Assembly: GCA_021201815.1 (NCBI GenBank)
Contig: JAJQEC010000051.1
Span: 1 to 64,000, forward strand
Source: Candidatus Azobacteroides sp.
GTDB taxonomy: Bacteria > Bacteroidota > Bacteroidia > Bacteroidales > WRGA01
DNA: 64,000 nt
Reading direction: 5' to 3'
Shown here: positions 8,950-19,243 of the stretch, in pieces
Position numbering within the stretch: the stretch's first letter is position 1
Layout: each line of letters opens with the position of its first letter
Made by a program: the position numbers and the translations under genes
Notes under the pieces: model-generated
Told to the model about the DNA's origin: nothing
Databases searched by the model: none
The model's input: the letters and a program-made list of their open reading frames with translations, nothing else

Positions 8950-11163
8950 ATGAAAAGAAAACTTTTACTGGCTGCAACCTTTTTATTAATCATAGTTGGG
9001 CACTTATCTGCCAGGCAATTATTCTTAGCTGTTGACGGAGACGATCAGAACAACGGAAGCATGGAATCACCCTGGGGAACGTTAAAATATTCTTTTGCTC
9101 AGTTAGGAGCAGGCGATACATTATGGGTACGTTGCGGAACGTATATGCAGACAGAACGGATATATGCAAAGGCCTGTGGAGCTAAAGACGCCAGAATCTG
9201 CGTTTTTGCTTATGAAAATGAGAAACCGGTATTCAACTGGAGCAACGGACCGCAGACCTTAGATAACGACGGAAGAGGAATCGAACATAGTATCGGAGCA
9301 AATTACTGGCATTACAGAGGGCTGGAAATTTGTTATTGTGGAGACAACGGTATGAAAATGGAAGGAAGCTTCTGTGTGATTGAATCCTGTGTATTTCATC
9401 ATAATAGAGATTCCGGATTACAAATCGGTTTCGGAAAAGGCAATAAGGGAGAAAACACCCGCAATCCTGATTTCATATACGGACGATACAATATCGTTAT
9501 CAATTGTGACTCTCATGATAACTATGATCTTAAGCCCGGAGCAACCAGTGGAGGAGGAGGGGACGCCGATGGATTCGCAGTGAAACTTTTCCCCGGTCCC
9601 GGTACGGAATTTCACGGTTGTCGTTCTTGGATGAACTCCGATGACGGATGGGATTTTTATTATACCACTTTTCCTATTGTCGTACATAACTGCTGGAGCA
9701 TGAAAAACGGATATGATGACGGAAACGGGAACGGATTTAAAATGGGAGGATATAATGACGGAGATACTCCCTCCTACGGTGCCCACATCTTTATGAACTG
9801 TGTCTCTACCGATAACCTGAAAAAGGGTTTTGACCAGAATAACCATGGAGAAGGCTGTTATATGTTAAATTGTATTGCGGCAAGAAATAATTCGAATTAC
9901 CAGTTCGACAGCACCAGAAAAGGCCTGGAAGAGTTTATAGGAGAAAGTAAATGGGTATTACGCAACTGCGTAGGAATGCTGGTAACAGAAAGAAATCATA
10001 AGTTCCTGAGCGAAGAAAGTTGCGATATTGGTTTTTGCAGCTGGAATCTTTTTGATAATAATCATACCTTTACGGATGCCAATAATCGCATACGAACAGA
10101 TTATACCGGCGAGTATGAAAGCATGGTATATGAAGATGCCCTCGCTGAAAGGCAGGCAGACGGAAGTTTACCTCTGAAATTTGCCCGTTTAAAAGAAGAT
10201 AGTAAATTCCGGAATGTCGGAACTCCGATTACCGATTTTTTCTGTGAAAATTATTCGGATAATTTTTATTCTTCTTCTGTTTCTATCTCCTATAATGGTT
10301 CCGCGCCGGATCTGGGAGCTTTTGAATATGGAATTCCTAATAATATTGATTACGAATTTACCTATCCGGTAAATGACGGTTCCGTAGAAGATCCCGAACC
10401 TACCGATCCTCTTGCTGAATTCCGGGATGAAGACGGAAATATCGCCTACACTGAAAATGTAATTGCAAACTGGTATCCGTTCCAGGATAATACGTTGCCT
10501 GCTGATTTACCTATTTCCTTACATACAGGCACAGCAGAAACAGATATAAGTATAAATCCTGATTACACAGGAAGCGCTGATGCTTCTCATCCGGAATATC
10601 TGCAATCAGCCGGTGCTATCATCATGCCTAAAAACGGATCTTATATAGAATTCACTTTACCTTCTGTGCGTTCTTTACAGGTAAAGTTATATAATACAGG
10701 AGGTCGGGAGCTTAAATTCCAGTATGGCAATCCCAATGAATCGGAAAGCAACTGGAAAACCATTGAAACAAAGAGATACGAAAAGGGTAATTTTACCATT
10801 GACATTACTTCCCTGGCAAGTGATATCAAACGAAAAGCCCCTGTCACAGTACGGATGTTCAATCATAAATCCGATGGAAATATTCAGGTGACAGATACTT
10901 ATATTTCCGTATATGAAAGGATTCTTCCTACGGATATGAAAGAAATACATACTCCGGAAATAGATATGTACCAAACCGAAACCATGCTGATTGTATATGG
11001 AGAAAACACTTCCTTAAAAGTATACGATCTTTCCGGAAACCTGGTGAGCCGGTCTTTCGGTATGCAAGGAGTAGATATTGCAGGACTTTCGAAAGGTGTA
11101 TATATTGTAGTAGTGCAGGATAAAGCGGGTAAAACTACTCCTGTAAAGTTTATGAAGAGATAA
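8950..11163 (+). CDS. Secreted pectate lyase, polysaccharide lyase family 9, T9SS cargo
   Basis: A 737-residue extracellular endo-pectate lyase. A signal peptide (1-21) is followed by a right-handed parallel beta-helix (about 25-450). PL9 landmarks are GDNGMKMEGS, SGGGGDADGFAVK (about 200-212) and NSDDGWDFY (about 229-237); in characterised PL9 enzymes the Asp clusters bind calcium and a Lys acts as the base. A galactose-binding-like region (about 490-650) follows. The end (about 665-737) is a type A T9SS sorting domain: a YDLSGNLVS strand, LSKGVYIVVV and a basic final strand ending MKR. It is the second gene of the PL1 operon and is followed by a strong terminator. Confidence 0.9.
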   Translation: MKRKLLLAATFLLIIVGHLSARQLFLAVDGDDQNNGSMESPWGTLKYSFAQLGAGDTLWVRCGTYMQTERIYAKACGAKDARICVFAYENEKPVFNWSNGPQTLDNDGRGIEHSIGANYWHYRGLEICYCGDNGMKMEGSFCVIESCVFHHNRDSGLQIGFGKGNKGENTRNPDFIYGRYNIVINCDSHDNYDLKPGATSGGGGDADGFAVKLFPGPGTEFHGCRSWMNSDDGWDFYYTTFPIVVHNCWSMKNGYDDGNGNGFKMGGYNDGDTPSYGAHIFMNCVSTDNLKKGFDQNNHGEGCYMLNCIAARNNSNYQFDSTRKGLEEFIGESKWVLRNCVGMLVTERNHKFLSEESCDIGFCSWNLFDNNHTFTDANNRIRTDYTGEYESMVYEDALAERQADGSLPLKFARLKEDSKFRNVGTPITDFFCENYSDNFYSSSVSISYNGSAPDLGAFEYGIPNNIDYEFTYPVNDGSVEDPEPTDPLAEFRDEDGNIAYTENVIANWYPFQDNTLPADLPISLHTGTAETDISINPDYTGSADASHPEYLQSAGAIIMPKNGSYIEFTLPSVRSLQVKLYNTGGRELKFQYGNPNESESNWKTIETKRYEKGNFTIDITSLASDIKRKAPVTVRMFNHKSDGNIQVTDTYISVYERILPTDMKEIHTPEIDMYQTETMLIVYGENTSLKVYDLSGNLVSRSFGMQGVDIAGLSKGVYIVVVQDKAGKTTPVKFMKR

Positions 11164-11227
11164 ACGCAATTTAATGACCAATCCTGTGTAAACAGTACAA
11201 ATTTATATAACAAAAATAATTCCTTAT

Positions 11228-11268
11228 CAGCGTATACAAAGGCCCGTCCTGGTATACGCTGTTTTTTT
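11228..11268 (+). terminator. Strong intrinsic terminator of the pectate lyase operon
   Basis: CAGCGTATAC (11228-11237) pairs perfectly with GTATACGCTG (11252-11261), followed by seven T (11262-11268). It ends the PL1-PL9 transcript. Confidence 0.85.
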
Positions 11269-11304
11269 ATAAGAGGATAATCACTAAAAGAAATCCTAAA
11301 AGTG

Positions 11305-11325
11305 CCATGTGCTGAAGCAGCACGG
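11305..11325. repeat. Isolated copy of the 21-bp A hairpin (REP-like)
   Basis: The core GTGCTGAAGCAGCAC (11309-11323) sits between CCAT and GG. It has the same 21-bp length and frame as the A hairpins at 26294, 26534, 26789, 30238 and 30416, but lacks the companion B hairpin. Confidence 0.5.
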
Positions 11326-11416
11326 TAATTGAACAATAGCAATTGAGCACGCCAACCTTCTCATTGTTTTTTCTCCCTAGAAAACCTGAGATTATTCTTC
11401 ACACTCTTTATCATAT

Positions 11417-11455
11417 AAAAAAGAGGATGCCTAAAATTAAACAGACATCCTCTTT
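11417..11455 (-). terminator. Terminator of the beta-helix gene
   Basis: Read on the minus strand, AAAGAGGATG (11455-11446) pairs with CATCCTCTTT and runs into a T-tract (to 11417). It lies 30 bp after the stop of the minus-strand gene at 11486. Confidence 0.7.
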
Positions 11456-11485
11456 CATAAACATTAAATCAATTATTGCTACACA

Positions 11486-14400
11486 TTAATTTTTCTTGAC
11501 TTTATAAGAAAAGGTATCTTTTCCGGTAATCACTTTAATAAGGTATGTATCCGGCATTAAAGATTCCACATCTAACCTCTGACCTTCTGGTATAGATGTT
11601 ACTTTCCGTCCCAATACAGTATAGACCTCTATTTGCAACACATCTTCTGTTCCGGCAATTACTTCCTGAATGTCTGTCACGGACAATGCATTTTTCGTAC
11701 TGAACCAACCCCAGCCCCATGCATCCTCCACATGCAATGGCAACCTGTCAACCACAAATGCGCCCGGAGTACGTTCAATAATATTTCCGTTATTATCCAC
11801 AGGGACTAATATATATTCCCCGGATAATACGTCGGAAATTTTACAGGCGAAAGCATACTCATTCTGAGCGGTCACAGTAACCGGTACCTGAACAGGGAAA
11901 CCTGCTGTATTAAACAAACCGATCGTTGTATTTTCCAGTTCGTTGCGTCTTACGTTTACCTGAAACTGCTCATTCGTATCCACCGTAAATGAATAATTAC
12001 CGCCGGAAGTACGTAATTGCAGATGATCCGTCATATAAATATCCGGACTTGCACTTGCTGTCGCTCCAAACGAACCGAAAGGAATATTCACTTTCAAAGG
12101 CAATTTATCAATGTAGTGAGAACCGGCAGGACGTTCAATTATCTTTATGGAACCACTTTCTTCATAATAAGGAGCAATAACATATTCCCCTGATAAACCG
12201 GCCGATATCGTACAATTGTACACATTTCCATTTTGAGAAACCACTATGTTAGTTAAGAAATTACCTTGTTGAGTAAACAAACCGATCGGAACTTCTTCCA
12301 TATCGGCAACAATAATGTATAGCTGTATATTATCGCCGGCATTCACTTCATAAGAATAATTTTTCACATTCATTGTCAGGTGACTCTCAAGTTTCGGGGC
12401 AGCAGTTTCTTCAAAGATAATTTCTTCAAAAGCACCGATGTTTATACCCTTTCCGGCAATGCGTAGGGCTTTTTTACCGGAGTACTGATCTTCCGGATAC
12501 CAACCTCCGAAATATTCTCCGTCGCCACCATGCCACTGAATATACGGAGGAGGAGTAAGGGCATATTCATTTTCCCAGCCCTGAAAATCACTACCGCAGG
12601 CTTCCAGATATAAATCCGGATTTCCCATATCTATACAGGGACTTTCCAATTGTAAGGTGAAAGATCCGGCCGCACCGTTCCGGTCATCGGACGGAGGAGA
12701 AATAAACATCGGATCAAAACCGGCCACTGTGGCATCCAGCCCGCCTGTTGCCGATAAATCAGCTCCCTGCAATAAACTATAATTATAAGTCGCCCGGCAT
12801 GCCTCCGTATAATCCACGACATTCGAGATATTTGTATTTTCCGCCCGGTTATTCCATACAATAGTATTATTAAGCACAGGAAAAGCATTATAATAATTTA
12901 ATATCCCGGCACCATAAGAACCTCCATAATTTCCGATGATAGTAGCATTCGTCAGAACCGGACTGGCTCTTTCCACCTGCATTCCGGCACCATATCCGTA
13001 CCAGACTACAAAATTCCTGTGGAAAAGAGCATTGATAAAATGAGGCTGGGTGCCACTACTCTCTACCTCTCCGGCAACCGATACTCCGCCTCCGACTTTT
13101 GACCAGTTTTCCATAAATATGATATTTTTAAATTTTGGACTGTGATTTACATACATGCCACCACCCTGGTCCGCAATATTTTTATAAAATATCAGATTTT
13201 CACCTCTTAATTCAGAAGAAGTTATACAGTACATTCCACCCCCTTCGAAAGCTGCGTTGCCACGAATTTCCAGATTTCTGACAGTAGCAGCAGAAGCCCT
13301 TGCATACAAACCACCTCCCCGATGCGTATAAATATTTACTCCGTTCACATTTACGGCATACGCATCGGGGAACTGTTCCCGATGATGATTTCCTCCGGAA
13401 ATAGTGAAACCATCCAGCTCGGTTCCTTTTGTATTATTTGCCGAAATAACCACATGATAAGTATTTTCCGAAGAATTGGAAGTCGTAGGATTATCCTGTG
13501 GGTCATTCTGATCATAATCCCCGCTTAGAATCACCCGGTTTTCGATCCAGTTGCGCTGGCTGAGCTCCGTTTCATTTCCGGCAAAACCACCATATACCTT
13601 TACACCTGATTTCAGAATAAAAGCATTGTGTTTATCTCTAAGATTAGTATTTACCGGCGTAGGAGAAGCATCTGTCCAACCTTGCGCACTGTGAGAAGGA
13701 AAGTACAGACCGGCAGCTACCCACACCTGATCTCCCTCAGAAGAAATATTGATCATTTCCTGAATATCGTCGGAAGCATTTTCCTAGGAAGTACCGTCTT
13801 TCAGGCCGCTTCCTTCGGGTGTCACATACCGGATAACGCTGTCAACAGGTTCTGTTACTCCGATTACCTCTTCAAATGCTCCTATATTTATTCCTTCCCC
13901 TGCTATACGAAGGGCCTTTTTTCCGGAATACTGATCTCTCGGATACCAGGCTCCGAAGAAATCATCATAGCTATCTCCTGAAATTGTATAAGGAGGAGGG
14001 GTAAGGGTATATTCATTCTCCCAACCGTCAAAATAATCTCCGCATGCATCCAGATATAACTCCTTGTTTCCTTTATCAATACATGGGCTTCCTTCGAGTA
14101 AGGTAAACGAACCGATTCCTCCCCAGTATGCATAGGCAGGAGGAGAAATCCACATCGGGTCAAAATCCTCAGAAGTAGCATCCAGCCCACCGACAGAAGT
14201 CAGATCCATTCCCTCTACCAGGCTGTTGTTATATGTTATCGGCGTACTACCCCAGTTTATGATATTTTCGACACTTACATTGGTAAACCACCAGGTGTTC
14301 CAGTCATATTCTGCTGCCATATTATTCCAGACAATGGAATTATTTATAACCAGCTTAGAACTTGTATAGATAAATATCCCGGCCGCTTTCCCTCCGAAAT

Positions 14401-15385
14401 TTCCGATAATGGTTGAATTGGTGATAACAGGTCCACCGCCTTCAATCTGCATGCCTGCTCCATATCCATCGTGGGGAGAGCCCAGATTACTATGAATAAC
14501 CGTATTAATAAAATGAGGAGATGCGCCGGCACTGGATACACCTGCCCCTATTCCGCTTTCATTTTCAGAAATGATAAGACTCTTAAACTTAGGGCTTCCT
14601 CCCCCGATATACATTCCTCCTCCCTGAGATGCCAAATTTTTAAAGAAATATAAGTTTTCTCCCCTCAATTCTGAAGAATTACTGCAATAAATACCACCAC
14701 CATTTACAGGTGCCGCATTCCTCCGAATCTCAAGATTCCGGAGATAAACTGCTGTATTTAACGCGTAAATACCACCGCCATGGCTATTATGTACAGTTTC
14801 TCCATTAACATTTACAGACAATACAGTCGCACTTCCATAATAGTTTCCTCCTCAAATGGTAAAACCATCGAGGACAGTCCCTTTCTCATTACCAACTGAA
14901 ATAATTATGTGGTAGGCATTTTCGGAAGAAGCCGGATCCGAAGCATTATTTCCGACATCATTTCCGTTAAAATCTCCACTGAGGATTGTCCTGTTGGTTA
15001 TCCAGTTGCGTTGACCCACTTCCGTTTCATTTCCTATAAATCCACCGTATACTTTTACTCCTGATTTCAGGACAAAAGCATTGTTCTGGTCTTTAAGGTT
15101 AGGGTTTACGCCGGTGGGTGCATCTTCTGTCCATCCGGCTGCAGTATGGGTAGGCAGATACGTACCTTTAGCCACCCACACTTCATCTCCGGAAGCAGAC
15201 ATATTAATCATTGCCTGCGGATCGTCAGAGGCATTTGCCCAGGAAGAGCCATCTTTCAGGCCATTTCCCTCCGGCGTTACGTAACGCGTAGCTGCATTTC
15301 CTGCTACAACAGCAAGCAGCCACAGGAAGATTACCCAACATCTCTTTCGTCCGATAATCCTGTCGTGTGTTAAATTTACATTCAT
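11486..15385 (-). pseudogene. Giant beta-helix T9SS surface protein, tandem duplication, two in-frame stops
   Basis: One continuous frame of 1299 codons is interrupted by TGA at codon 178 (14854-14852) and TAG at codon 534 (13786-13784), with no frameshift. A signal peptide (about 10-32) is followed by two homologous modules, about 33-518 and 519-980. Each begins RYVTPEG, contains VKVYGGF.GNE, LDGFTI, GGGIYC/GGGMYC beta-helix rungs and SPCIDxGN, and ends GAFEE (a choice-of-anchor/Pmp-like right-handed beta-helix). Two beta-sandwich units and a type A T9SS sorting domain (about 1225-1299) end it. Module alignment shows the TAG replaces Trp (DGSSWANASDD against DGTS-stop-ENASDD) and the TGA sits at a Ser position (ISGGN in module 2). 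Without readthrough only 177 residues are made and nothing is anchored. Likely a recent pseudogene; a downstream restart could make fragments without signal peptides. Confidence 0.8.
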
Positions 15386-16058
15386 AAAAATTTAAATTAA
15401 TGATAATTAGTAAAAAAATTATATTCTCAGGACAAATAGTAGGTGCAGGATAAATAAAAAATAGAATGAAACCTCTTTCGGATGTATCCGGATAATTATA
15501 AACGAATATGTATTTTTAATTTATATTAAGAATGAGGCACAAGTTAAAAATATTAATTAATATTTACAAAAAATACATTATATTATTATATAAATTTTTA
15601 TTACAAAAAGGATTTATAGGGGATTAATATTTTAATTATTAACTGGATATAAATGAAAAACTATGGAAGGATAATTCGTATCATATATACTATTTATTAA
15701 ATAAAACCTTTTTCCGGGAATGTTTCATATTAATATTAAAGAATATAGATGAACAATTATTTCTTATTTATTATCAATTAAAATTATCCTTCCATTCAAA
15801 TCGCATAGCATTTAAAACTTATGCCTCATGGTTCAATAATTTTCCTTTAATTTTTTAATCCATAAGTGTATTAGAAATACAAAAAGTGAGAGAAAAATCT
15901 TCGCAATATATTTAAATAAGAAGACAAATCCTTTTCATAGTTTTCATATATATGATCTTTTTTTCAATAAGAATATCCTCTTTTCTAACAAGAATAAGTT
16001 TTAATCCAATGGAATCCATCCACAAAAGAATAACCGTAAAAATCGCTATTATTAGTGA
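15386..16058. other. AT-rich intergenic region
   Basis: This stretch of about 670 bp lies between the divergent beta-helix gene and the flavodoxin promoter. It is very AT-rich, with scattered ATTA and TATA tracts. I see no ORF with coding character, no RNA-like hairpin series and no repeat array. A promoter for the beta-helix gene is expected here, but no TTG / TAnnTTTG match on the minus strand is clear. Confidence 0.6.
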
Positions 16059-16090
16059 TTGACAGATTGTATATCAAACGCTTACCTTTG
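16059..16090 (+). promoter_or_regulatory. Flavodoxin promoter
   Basis: TTG (16059-16061), 21 bp, then TACCTTTG (16083-16090) matches the Bacteroidetes consensus. The start site would be near 16097, giving a leader of about 40 nt. Confidence 0.6.
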
Positions 16091-16134
16091 CAGGGCTATT
16101 TTAATTGAATGTAAAATCATATAAAATAAAACCA

Positions 16135-16641
16135 ATGAAAAAAGTAATAATAGTTTATGGCTCCTCGACGGATAATACAAAACGCGTAGCAGAACAGATA
16201 GCAAAAGAATTATCAGGAGAAGAAGTGACAGTAATGGATGTATCCGGATTAAAAACTGGCACCTTGGATAATTATACGAATATTATCCTGGGAACTTCCA
16301 CCTGGGGACTGGGGGATTTACAGGATGATTGGGACGGACAGTTGCCTGTTTTAAGCAACAGCAGGCTGGAAGGGAAAACAATCGCATTCTTCGGTCTTGG
16401 AGATTCTTCCTCTTATCCGGATACTTTTGTAGACGGAATGGGTATCTTATATGAAGCAGTCCGGGACAAAGGAGCAACCCTGGTGGGTGAATTTCCAACC
16501 GACGGATACGAATACGATGATTCAAAAGCAGTGGTAGATGGAAAATTCGTCGGAGTAGCCCTGGATGAGGATAACGAAGACGAGAAAACAGAAGGACGCC
16601 TGAAAGAATGGTTGAGCCTTATTACCCCGGCATTTCAATAA
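16135..16641 (+). CDS. fldA: Flavodoxin (long-chain)
   Basis: Small cytosolic FMN electron carrier of 168 residues. The phosphate-binding loop YGSSTDNTKRVAEQ (about 7-20) matches the T/S-x-T-x-x-T flavodoxin motif. GTSTWGLGDLQDDW (about 53-66) and FFGLGDSSSYPDTFVDG (about 86-102) are the flavin-binding loops, and the 20-residue insertion of long-chain flavodoxins is present (DGYEYDDSKAV). The frame opens upstream with a TTG at 16105, but the ATG at 16135 starts the conserved beta strand MKKVIIVYG and is chosen. DUF2023 follows 12 bp later in the same transcript. Confidence 0.93.
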   Translation: MKKVIIVYGSSTDNTKRVAEQIAKELSGEEVTVMDVSGLKTGTLDNYTNIILGTSTWGLGDLQDDWDGQLPVLSNSRLEGKTIAFFGLGDSSSYPDTFVDGMGILYEAVRDKGATLVGEFPTDGYEYDDSKAVVDGKFVGVALDEDNEDEKTEGRLKEWLSLITPAFQ

Positions 16642-16653
16642 TTTATTATTTCT

Positions 16654-17013
16654 ATGAAAGTATTATGTCATCATATCTATGAGTACAAGAAAGGTCTTCG
16701 TCACCTAGTCCTTCATACACTGGATTCTTCTTTCCGTTATGATGCGGAATGGAAGTTAAAACAACAAGGAATAGAGTATGTCGTCCGGGAAGTGAGTGCC
16801 TCAAAAATTAATTTATTTTTCGGAAATAAAGAATGTATAGACATTATCCGGGAAATAGGAGACAAGAAATTAAATGAATTTACTCCGGAAGAAGACTTTA
16901 TGTTAGGTACAATGCTCGGATATAATCCTTTGCAGCAATGCAAAAGGTACCTGAACAAAAAAGAAAAAGAGCGGAATTTTCTTTTTAAATACCTGACACC
17001 GAATATTGCCTGA
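16654..17013 (+). CDS. DUF2023 family protein, flavodoxin partner
   Basis: A 119-residue soluble protein with the DUF2023 hallmarks HHIYEYKKGLRHLVLHT at the start, FFGNKECIDI in the middle and FTPEEDFMLGTMLGYNPLQQCKRY near the end. This family is repeatedly seen beside flavodoxin genes in Bacteroidetes and other anaerobes; its biochemical role is not established. Here it lies 12 bp after fldA in the same direction, which supports a role in flavodoxin loading, redox partnering or its regulation (inference). It has no signal peptide and a basic C-terminus. Confidence 0.85.
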   Translation: MKVLCHHIYEYKKGLRHLVLHTLDSSFRYDAEWKLKQQGIEYVVREVSASKINLFFGNKECIDIIREIGDKKLNEFTPEEDFMLGTMLGYNPLQQCKRYLNKKEKERNFLFKYLTPNIA

Positions 17014-17040
17014 TAAAAAGGTAATTGCATCTAAAAGTAC

Positions 17041-17092
17041 AGCCAGATAAAATAGCTTGCTCATGAAAAAACGAACAACTATTTATCTGGCT
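17041..17092. terminator. Hairpin terminator between convergent genes
   Basis: AGCCAGATAAAATAG (17041-17055) pairs with CTATTTATCTGGCT (17079-17092) with one bulged A. It ends the fldA-DUF2023 transcript and may serve purM from the other side. The right arm overlaps the end of a possible 24-codon ORF. Confidence 0.6.
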
Positions 17093-17157
17093 TTATATTT
17101 CCGAATAAGTTCCTTCTTCTCAGCCGCTATTTTTTCCTTCTTTTTTCTTCTTTCCAT
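17083..17157 (-). CDS. Possible 24-aa basic peptide
   Basis: A minus-strand frame begins ATG at 17157 (MERRKKKEKIAAEKKELI) and ends at a TAA inside the terminator hairpin. It is strongly basic and helical in character. The frame stays open upstream (DPDVIYIT precedes the ATG) across most of the 80 bp after the purM stop, so a longer product from a non-ATG start is possible. It could equally be chance in A-rich DNA. No family recognised. Confidence 0.2.
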   Translation of the reverse strand: MERRKKKEKIAAEKKELIRKYKAR

Positions 17158-17234
17158 TGTTATATAAATAACATCCGGATCTTTTTCATAATATAGAAAC
17201 AAGATCCGGGATGCCTTTAAAAAAGATTTTATCT

Positions 17235-18401
17235 TTAATAGATGAATTGTCCATAAGGACTTTCAATAACCAATTCCTTTTTTTCGGAAGCTTCCACACG
17301 TCCGACAATTTGCGCATCGATATTAAACGACCGGGAGATATCGATTACTTCCCGGGCATATTCTTCCGGTAAGTATATTTCCATCCGGTGCCCCATATTA
17401 AATACTTTATACATTTCTTTCCAGTCCGTGTTACTTTCCTTCTGAATAATTTCAAATAACGGTGGCACAGGAAATAAGTTATCTTTTATTATTTTCAGGT
17501 TGTCGACAAAATGCAGGATTTTAGTCTGCGCACCTCCACTACAATGTACCATTCCATGAACAGATGGCCTGAGGGCATCAAGTATTTTCTTTATCACCGG
17601 AGCATACGTACGGGTAGGAGAGAGGACCAGCTTTCCGGCATCCGTTCCTAATCCGTCAATAGTTTGTGTCAGCGAATAGCTTCCGGAATATACAAGGTCT
17701 TCCGGCACATTATTATCATAACTTTCCGGATACTTTTCTGCCAGGTACTTAGAAAATACATCATGACGGGCAGAGGTTAATCCGTTACTACCCATGCCTC
17801 CATTATAAGAAGTTTCATACGTAGCTTTTCCGGAGGAAGATAAACCGACAATCACATCTCCGGGACGTATCCGGTCGTTGGAAATCACATCCTTTCTTTT
17901 CATTCGGCAGGTCACCGTACTGTCTACAATAATAGTACGCACCAGGTCGCCTACATCTGCAGTCTCTCCACCGGTAGAATAAGCATTGACCCCCATGGAA
18001 CGCAGATCGGAAAGTAACTCATCGGTACCATTGATAATGGCAGAAATCACTTCTCCCGGTATCAGCAGTTTATTTCTTCCGATCGTGGAAGAAACCAGAA
18101 TATTATCTGTAGCCCCTACACATAAAAGATCATCGATATTCATGATCAAAGCATCCTGGGCAATCCCCTTCCAGACAGAAATATCTCCGGTTTCGCGCCA
18201 ATAAAGATAAGCCAGGGAAGATTTTGTTCCGGCTCCGTCAGCATGCATAATATTACAATAAGCCTCATCTCCTCCTAAAATATCCGGGATAATTTTACAG
18301 AATGCTTTCGGGAAAATACCTTTATCAATATTTTTTATAGCATTATGAACATCTTCCTTTGATGCGGAAACTCCCCGTCTGTTGTATCTTTGATCACTCA
18401 T
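17235..18401 (-). CDS. purM: Phosphoribosylformylglycinamidine cyclo-ligase (AIR synthase)
   Basis: Step five of purine synthesis: FGAM plus ATP to AIR. The protein is 388 residues, the longer Bacteroidetes form. The N-terminus RYNRRGVSASKEDVHNAIK and the segment MHADGAGTKSSLAY, with LIMNIDDLLCVGA, are typical PurM ATP-binding features; GLSSSGKATYETSYNGGMGSNGL is the Gly-rich substrate loop, and HCSGGAQTKILHF is the C-terminal domain signature. An upstream ATG at 18437 would add 12 residues, but the promoter -7 box covers it, so the ATG at 18401 (MSDQRYNRRG) is chosen. Divergent from recR. Confidence 0.92.
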   Translation of the reverse strand: MSDQRYNRRGVSASKEDVHNAIKNIDKGIFPKAFCKIIPDILGGDEAYCNIMHADGAGTKSSLAYLYWRETGDISVWKGIAQDALIMNIDDLLCVGATDNILVSSTIGRNKLLIPGEVISAIINGTDELLSDLRSMGVNAYSTGGETADVGDLVRTIIVDSTVTCRMKRKDVISNDRIRPGDVIVGLSSSGKATYETSYNGGMGSNGLTSARHDVFSKYLAEKYPESYDNNVPEDLVYSGSYSLTQTIDGLGTDAGKLVLSPTRTYAPVIKKILDALRPSVHGMVHCSGGAQTKILHFVDNLKIIKDNLFPVPPLFEIIQKESNTDWKEMYKVFNMGHRMEIYLPEEYAREVIDISRSFNIDAQIVGRVEASEKKELVIESPYGQFIY

Positions 18402-18434
18402 AAAGTAAATAAATAGGTTGCGTTTTAAAAATGG

Positions 18435-18466
18435 CAAAATTAACTCAAAAAACTCCTTATAACAAA
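18435..18466 (-). promoter_or_regulatory. purM promoter
   Basis: On the minus strand TTTG (18466-18463), 20 bp, then TAATTTTG (18442-18435). The start near 18428 gives a leader of about 27 nt and decides the purM start codon. Confidence 0.6.
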
Positions 18467-18540
18467 TAAAAGTAAAAGAGCCGCCCCTGTTTTTTGCATT
18501 TATTGTGAAAGAAAATAAGCTTTTGCTGTCGGTTTTTTAT

Positions 18541-18548
18541 TATATTTG
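18541..18548 (+). promoter_or_regulatory. recR promoter -7 element
   Basis: TATATTTG fits the TAnnTTTG consensus 22 bp before the recR start. The only nearby TTG (18523-18525) is 15 bp away, shorter than ideal. Confidence 0.4.
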
Positions 18549-18570
18549 TAATATAAAATAAAGCAAGTTC

Positions 18571-19200
18571 ATGAATCAAACATATCCTTCCCAGCTATTG
18601 GAAAATGCTGTCAATGAATTTTCCAAGCTCCCGGGAATTGGTCGTAAAACGGCCTTAAGGCTTGTTCTGCATCTGCTAAGACAGGAAGAGAACGAAGTCT
18701 TTGATTTTTCAGAAGCCATTGTAAAATTAAAAAACGAAGTAAAATATTGCAAAGTATGCCATAATATCTCGGATACGGAAATATGCTCTATATGTGCGCA
18801 TCCGGCAAGAGACAGGCAAACAGTTTGTGTGGTTGAAAACATAAAAGACGTCATGGTGATTGAAAATACCCTGCAGTTTAAGGGATTATACCATGTATTG
18901 GGCGGAATTATTTCCCCGATGGATGGAATCGGACCCGGCAATCTTGAAATTGATAGTCTTGTGAAGCGCATTCCGGAAGAAAATATCAAAGAAGTAATCC
19001 TGGCATTAAGCGCCACGATGGAAGGCGATACGACCAACTTTTATATCTTCCGGAAATTAGCAGCATTCAAAGATCTGAAAATAAGTGTAATTGCCCGTGG
19101 TGTATCCATAGGAGACGAATTGGAATATGCGGATGAAATTACCTTAGGAAGATCCATTATTAACCGGACGTTATTTAATGAATCTTTTAAATCTAATTAA
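18571..19200 (+). CDS. recR: Recombination mediator protein RecR
   Basis: Works with RecF and RecO to load RecA on gapped DNA. The N-terminal helix-hairpin-helix is [17 protein letters not shown] (about 20-36). A four-Cys zinc finger follows with CKVCHNI and [10 protein letters not shown] (about 58-80), then a Toprim domain with [14 protein letters not shown] and the [13 protein letters not shown] segment. Length (209 aa) is standard. It opens a four-gene run (membrane protein, HAD hydrolase, GNAT) with gaps of 43, 8 and 25 bp. No other recombination gene is adjacent. Confidence 0.95.
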   Translation: MNQTYPSQLLENAVNEFSKLPGIGRKTALRLVLHLLRQEENEVFDFSEAIVKLKNEVKYCKVCHNISDTEICSICAHPARDRQTVCVVENIKDVMVIENTLQFKGLYHVLGGIISPMDGIGPGNLEIDSLVKRIPEENIKEVILALSATMEGDTTNFYIFRKLAAFKDLKISVIARGVSIGDELEYADEITLGRSIINRTLFNESFKSN

Positions 19201-19243
19201 ATAAAGATCCGGATATCATCACATCAAAAGACACATTATTTCC

